Positions 6,256 through 9,074 of a stretch of 9,074 bases of DNA are shown piece by piece. Each line of letters starts with the position of its first letter. The stretch's first letter is position 1. The stretch is from Microcaldota archaeon (lineage in GTDB: Archaea > Aenigmatarchaeota > Aenigmatarchaeia > QMZP01 > QMZT01): the NCBI GenBank assembly GCA_013151465.1, contig JAADIF010000039.1, forward strand, positions 1 through 9,074, in the 5' to 3' direction. The notes beneath the pieces are model-generated. The model made no database searches and was not told where the DNA came from. It worked only from the letters and a program-made list of their open reading frames with translations. The translations under genes and the position numbers were made by a program.

Positions 6256-6263
6256 TGATTATA

Positions 6264-7514
6264 ATGTCAAAACTTGCACCAGCATCGATAAAATATGTGA
6301 TTAAGGCGCAAATAAGCGCAAAAGGTATAATAGAAAAGCCTGACGTAATAGGAGCGATTTTCGGTCAGACAGAAGGCTTGCTTGGTACGGATTTAGATTT
6401 AAGAGAATTGCAAAGGACTGGAAGGATAGGAAGGATAGAGGTTAACATAAAATCGGAAAAAGGAACATCGTCCGGTGAAATATTGATCCCTTCTTCACTC
6501 GATTCAGCGGAAACGGCTTTGATAGCGGCTACATTAGAAACGATAGATAGGGTCGGTCCATGTGTAGCGAAAATAACACTTGAAACGGTTGAGGATACAC
6601 GATCTGCCAAAAGAAAATATGTGGTCGAGAAGGCAAAAGAGATATTAAGAAAACTCATAAGCGAAGGAGTCCCTGACATATCTGAAATTTCAGAGGAAAT
6701 AAAAGAAGCAGTCCGTGTAGACGAAGTTACAACATACCGCGGCCTGCCTTGCGGACCCAATATGCTTGACTCTGACAGCGTCATAGTCGTGGAAGGGCGT
6801 GCAGATGTCATAAATCTTCTAAAATACGGCATCCGCAACACCCTTGCAATAGAGGGAACGTCAATACCCCAAGCCGTAATAGATATATGTAAGCAAAAGA
6901 TAACTACGGCATTCTTCGATGGTGATAGAGGCGGTCAGCTCAACTTGAAGGCGCTTATCGAAGTTGCTGATGTGGAATATATTGCAATTGCACCACACGG
7001 AAAAGAGGTTGAAGAACTCTCCAAAAAAGAGGTGTTCAAGGCACTGCGTGATAAAATGTCTGCAGAGCAATTCCGTCTCGAAAACAACGGCGGAAACGGG
7101 GAACATAAAAGGGAATACCAGAACGACAACAAGACGAGCGGCAGGAAAAGGGAATATAAAACAACAAAACGTGGTGAGCCGGCGCGTGCAGAAAAAAGAG
7201 AAACCAAGGACAAAGAAATAAGCGAGAAAGAGACAAAACTTTTCGCAGAAACGTTGGAAGATATCATAGGAACGCGGGCTGCATGTATTTTTGACTCGGA
7301 ATACAACATACTTGGTAAGGTTCCCGTGAAAGAATTAGAAAGTGTTCTGAAAGGTATAGATAATCCTCACGCTGTCGTCTTCGATGGAAAGGTGAGTTTG
7401 ACACTTGCGAACACTGCTAAGGCGCGCGGAGTGAAATATCTTGTGGGTATGAAGAAGGATGACGTGAACATATCATCTATACTGATACTGTCAAAGGATG
7501 AACTGAAAAAGTAG
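6264..7514 (+). CDS. dnaG: Archaeal DnaG (TOPRIM-domain primase-like, exosome-associated)
   Basis: Archaeal DnaG is known as a component of the RNA exosome, where it promotes poly(A)-RNA binding and degradation, and has primase activity in vitro in some species. The 416-residue protein starts MSKLAPASIKYVIKAQI. It has the archaeal N-terminal domain (about 1-165) and a TOPRIM domain at about 172-250. Catalytic Glu177 is in VVEGRAD, and acidic Asp219 and Asp221 are in FDGDRGG. A highly charged, low-complexity linker runs from about 272 to 325 and a conserved C-terminal domain from about 326 to 416. YRGLPCGPNMLDS just before the TOPRIM domain is characteristic of the family. The start is fixed by GGAGGT 8 nt upstream. 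The gene is alone on the plus strand, preceded by a long hairpin-rich leader or RNA gene, and converges on the OB-fold gene. Confidence 0.95.
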   Translation: MSKLAPASIKYVIKAQISAKGIIEKPDVIGAIFGQTEGLLGTDLDLRELQRTGRIGRIEVNIKSEKGTSSGEILIPSSLDSAETALIAATLETIDRVGPCVAKITLETVEDTRSAKRKYVVEKAKEILRKLISEGVPDISEISEEIKEAVRVDEVTTYRGLPCGPNMLDSDSVIVVEGRADVINLLKYGIRNTLAIEGTSIPQAVIDICKQKITTAFFDGDRGGQLNLKALIEVADVEYIAIAPHGKEVEELSKKEVFKALRDKMSAEQFRLENNGGNGEHKREYQNDNKTSGRKREYKTTKRGEPARAEKRETKDKEISEKETKLFAETLEDIIGTRAACIFDSEYNILGKVPVKELESVLKGIDNPHAVVFDGKVSLTLANTAKARGVKYLVGMKKDDVNISSILILSKDELKK

Positions 7515-7527
7515 AAGTTTGTTTAAA

Positions 7528-7600
7528 ACCGATATCGGTGCTTCATGCTTCGGTAGGACTCTGGACCGGTGGGCATAGTTCGCCTACTCGTTCATTGCCA
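7528..7600. other. GC-rich hairpin-prone intergenic stretch between convergent genes
   Basis: By hand count this stretch is roughly 55 percent G+C in otherwise AT-rich intergenic DNA. It contains the 12-bp palindrome ACCGATATCGGT (7528-7539). GTGGGC (7569-7574) pairs with GCCTAC (7582-7587), with one G-U and a 7-nt loop. CGGT (7551-7554) pairs with ACCG (7565-7568). An alternative pairs GTAGG (7553-7557) with CCTAC (7583-7587). No ORF or known RNA was recognised. It may be a bidirectional terminator or a small RNA on either strand. Confidence 0.4.
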
Positions 7601-7651
7601 TAATAGAATCACTGCACATGAATATACACATCGGGTGCGCATCCTTACATA

Positions 7652-8026
7652 TCATTCATCAATTATTTTTATTTTATCTTTTAACGCAACAAGTTCCAAC
7701 TGATTTTTGTACATTTTTATTTCACAGATGGCATTTATTTTTTTACCTTTCTTTATCGTTTGGCGTTGTTCGTCTGTTATTGAGGAATCCCAGACAACCA
7801 TTCTAATATTCCCCGTTCCATCTTTCATGTCCACGATAATACCATTCTTTATGAACTTCACATCATTTACAAAACCAGTCACGTTAACTATTTCATTCAT
7901 CCTGTTGTAATCTATATCATTCACACGGATAGTGGGTATTTCCATTAGTGATGTGAGTATGTATATACCAGATATGCCTATGATTGAACATAATAGAATT
8001 GCCATCTTAAGATGCGACTCATCCAT
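7652..8026 (-). CDS. Membrane-anchored OB-fold (nucleic-acid-binding type) protein
   Basis: The chosen start (MDESHLKMAIL) gives 124 residues. One hydrophobic segment, MAILLCSIIGISGIYILTSL (about 8-27), looks like a membrane anchor. It is followed by an OB-fold domain with VNVTGFVNDVKFIKNGIIVDMKDGTGNIRMVVWD, resembling tRNA-anti/helicase-type OB domains seen in small archaeal membrane proteins. I infer possible nucleic acid binding from the fold only; the ligand and the side of the membrane are unknown. A longer start at ATG 8041 adds five residues. It is less likely because an AT-rich TATA-like box at 8052-8063 would put the start site near 8033, and neither start has a ribosome binding site. 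It converges with dnaG and diverges from the AAA+ ATPase gene, sharing an 80-100 bp promoter region. Confidence 0.8.
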   Translation of the reverse strand: MDESHLKMAILLCSIIGISGIYILTSLMEIPTIRVNDIDYNRMNEIVNVTGFVNDVKFIKNGIIVDMKDGTGNIRMVVWDSSITDEQRQTIKKGKKINAICEIKMYKNQLELVALKDKIKIIDE

Positions 8027-8051
8027 ATAAAGAGATTGCATAATTTGTTAA

Positions 8052-8063
8052 TAAATATATTTA
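8052..8063 (-). promoter_or_regulatory. TATA-like box of the OB-fold gene
   Basis: AAATATATTTAT on the minus strand. The expected start site near 8033 gives a leaderless or nearly leaderless message for the ATG at 8026. Assigned from position and composition only. Confidence 0.4.
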
Positions 8064-8094
8064 TCAGGAAACACGTGAAAGTTCCATGAATAGA

Positions 8095-8109
8095 TTTAAA
8101 TTTATATAT
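8095..8109 (+). promoter_or_regulatory. TATA-like box of the AAA+ ATPase gene
   Basis: TTTAAATTTATATAT holds two overlapping candidates. The first (centre about 8098) would give a leaderless start at ATG 8125. The second (centre about 8105) would give a short leader before ATG 8140. Confidence 0.4.
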
Positions 8110-8124
8110 ATCATATATGAACAT

Positions 8125-9074
8125 ATGAAAAAGAATAATATGAGAGATGAAGGACAATCTTTGTTCGGGTGGAGAGGCAATCCGTTCACGTTCAAAATAC
8201 TTCCGGAAATGTTTATAGGTTACGAAAACGAGATCGCGAATCTGGAAAGGGGTGCAGAGAACCGCAGCAAGGTTATGCTATTGCTGGGACCCACGGGTTC
8301 TGGCAAGACGACACTGCTAAAGTTTTTGATGACCAAATCAGATGATATGAAAAATCTCTTATATTTGCCTAAACCCCCCAAAAACCCCGCAGATTTCATA
8401 GATATATTCACAGATTTCACACATGAAGGCATATTAAGCAGACTATTTTCACGTAAGAGAAACGTGAACTTATATAATATTTCGGATGTCGTAAATTCCA
8501 AATTAGGTGAAGATAATATACTATTGATAATAGATGAAGCGCACGAATCAACAACTGATACCATGGAATGGTTGAGAACAATATCTGATCAGATAAGTAA
8601 TATGACGTTGATTATGGCAGGTCTGCCAGTTCTTGAGAATAAGTTGAAGACAGAGCTTGAGACGTTTTATAGAAGGGTCGATACTATAGTTAAACTTAGC
8701 AATCTGAGTAGAATAGAGACAAGAGAATTGATAAAAAGAAGGATAGAATGGGCTGGAGGAACAGACATAAAACCTTTCACGCCACGGATGATAGATCGTA
8801 TTTATGAAAAAACAGGAGGCTTTCCGCGTGAAATTCTCCGTTTATGCAATAATTGTGTGAACGACGCTGTGAAGAAGAAGATAACCCTTATCGATGTGGA
8901 TCTGTTTGACGAACACGTGAATGTAGGTGAAGAAAGAACAAAGAACAGGATGAGACGTGAAGAAAAGATGCCTATATTTGAATCGATAGAAGAATTACCC
9001 AAAAAACAACGTGATATAATAGATATACTCGCCTCAGAAGGGAGAAGTCTGACACCGACAGAAATAGTACTGAA
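8125..9074 (+). CDS. AAA+ ATPase with C-terminal winged-helix region, truncated by window edge
   Basis: The reading frame is open to the window end (316 codons seen). Walker A GPTGSGKTT is at 55-63 and Walker B LLIIDE at 133-138. A sensor-1 region MAGLPVL begins near 164, and a candidate arginine finger lies in FYRRVDTIV. A sensor-2-like GGFPREI is near 231-237. After about residue 290, LPKKQRDIIDILASEGRSLTPTEI looks like a winged helix-turn-helix. This layout fits the ExeA/TniB/Cdc6-like branch of AAA+ ATPases that act on DNA. The Orc1/Cdc6 identity is not supported strongly enough to name it, and a transcriptional or mobile-element role is possible. The start is uncertain: ATG 8125 (MKKNNMRDEG), 8140 (MRDEGQSLF) or 8086; none has a ribosome binding site. 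The conserved part begins at LFGWRGNPFTF. It is divergent from the OB-fold gene. Confidence 0.85.
   Translation, partial: MKKNNMRDEGQSLFGWRGNPFTFKILPEMFIGYENEIANLERGAENRSKVMLLLGPTGSGKTTLLKFLMTKSDDMKNLLYLPKPPKNPADFIDIFTDFTHEGILSRLFSRKRNVNLYNISDVVNSKLGEDNILLIIDEAHESTTDTMEWLRTISDQISNMTLIMAGLPVLENKLKTELETFYRRVDTIVKLSNLSRIETRELIKRRIEWAGGTDIKPFTPRMIDRIYEKTGGFPREILRLCNNCVNDAVKKKITLIDVDLFDEHVNVGEERTKNRMRREEKMPIFESIEELPKKQRDIIDILASEGRSLTPTEIVL

Larger units (their letters stand above)
5663..6263. other. Gene-free 600-bp spacer rich in inverted repeats
   Basis: No convincing protein gene is present: all frames are broken by frequent stops and no short ORF has a ribosome binding site apart from dnaG. 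The spacer is far longer than other gaps here. It contains two large inverted-repeat elements (5792-5939 and 6054-6206), a compact 7-bp hairpin at 5959-5975 (ATTTGAC and GTCAAAT around TGG), and a possible pseudoknot at 5696-5744. It ends with the dnaG ribosome binding site. The elements are annotated individually. Confidence 0.8.

Noticed and set aside
7549..7590. GGTAGGACTCTGG and the following bases look like the D-arm/anticodon part of a tRNA, possibly a tRNA half
   Set aside because: No matching TCCAG 3' anticodon strand, no T-arm and no acceptor stem could be built on either strand.

Overview
The window is AT-rich DNA from an archaeon. The evidence is an L1-L10(P0)-L12 ribosomal stalk operon of archaeal type, a class I (archaeal) CCA-adding enzyme, an archaeal DnaG/TOPRIM protein, TATA-box promoters and frequent leaderless or short-leader starts. 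A compact genome, possibly of a DPANN-like lineage, is an inference from tight spacing and short proteins; the window alone does not fix the taxon.

Layout. Positions 1-2238 (minus) hold a phosphoenolpyruvate synthase gene (ppsA), complete at its start and cut by the window edge near its C-terminus. Upstream of it, also on minus, lie rpl12 (2361-2675), rpl10/P0 (2703-3542) and rpl1 (3554-4186), tightly spaced behind one promoter near 4251-4260. A CCA tRNA nucleotidyltransferase gene (4268-5662, minus) comes next. A gene-free stretch of about 600 bases (5663-6263) separates it from the divergent dnaG (6264-7514, plus). dnaG converges on a small membrane-anchored OB-fold protein (7652-8026, minus), which diverges from an AAA+ ATPase (8125 to the window end, plus).

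The known genes serve translation (stalk proteins, tRNA 3' end maturation), RNA or DNA metabolism (DnaG, OB-fold protein, AAA+ ATPase) and gluconeogenesis (PpsA). They form no obvious single pathway.

The least explained part is the CCA/dnaG spacer. It holds two tandem elements bounded by perfect inverted repeats: 13 bp at 5792-5804/5892-5904 and 12 bp at 6054-6065/6180-6191. In each, a third copy of the repeat lies just downstream, so the 3' arm can either close a long-range helix around 113-138 nt or fold into a local hairpin. The second element folds by eye into a four-helix RNA and has a TATA-like box about 28 nt upstream of its 5' arm. A smaller triple repeat with the same alternation sits in the promoter/leader of the ribosomal operon. 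These are candidate structured RNAs or switches; protein-binding iterons or an origin-like region are the main alternatives. A GC-rich, hairpin-prone stretch between dnaG and the OB-fold gene (7528-7600) is also unexplained.
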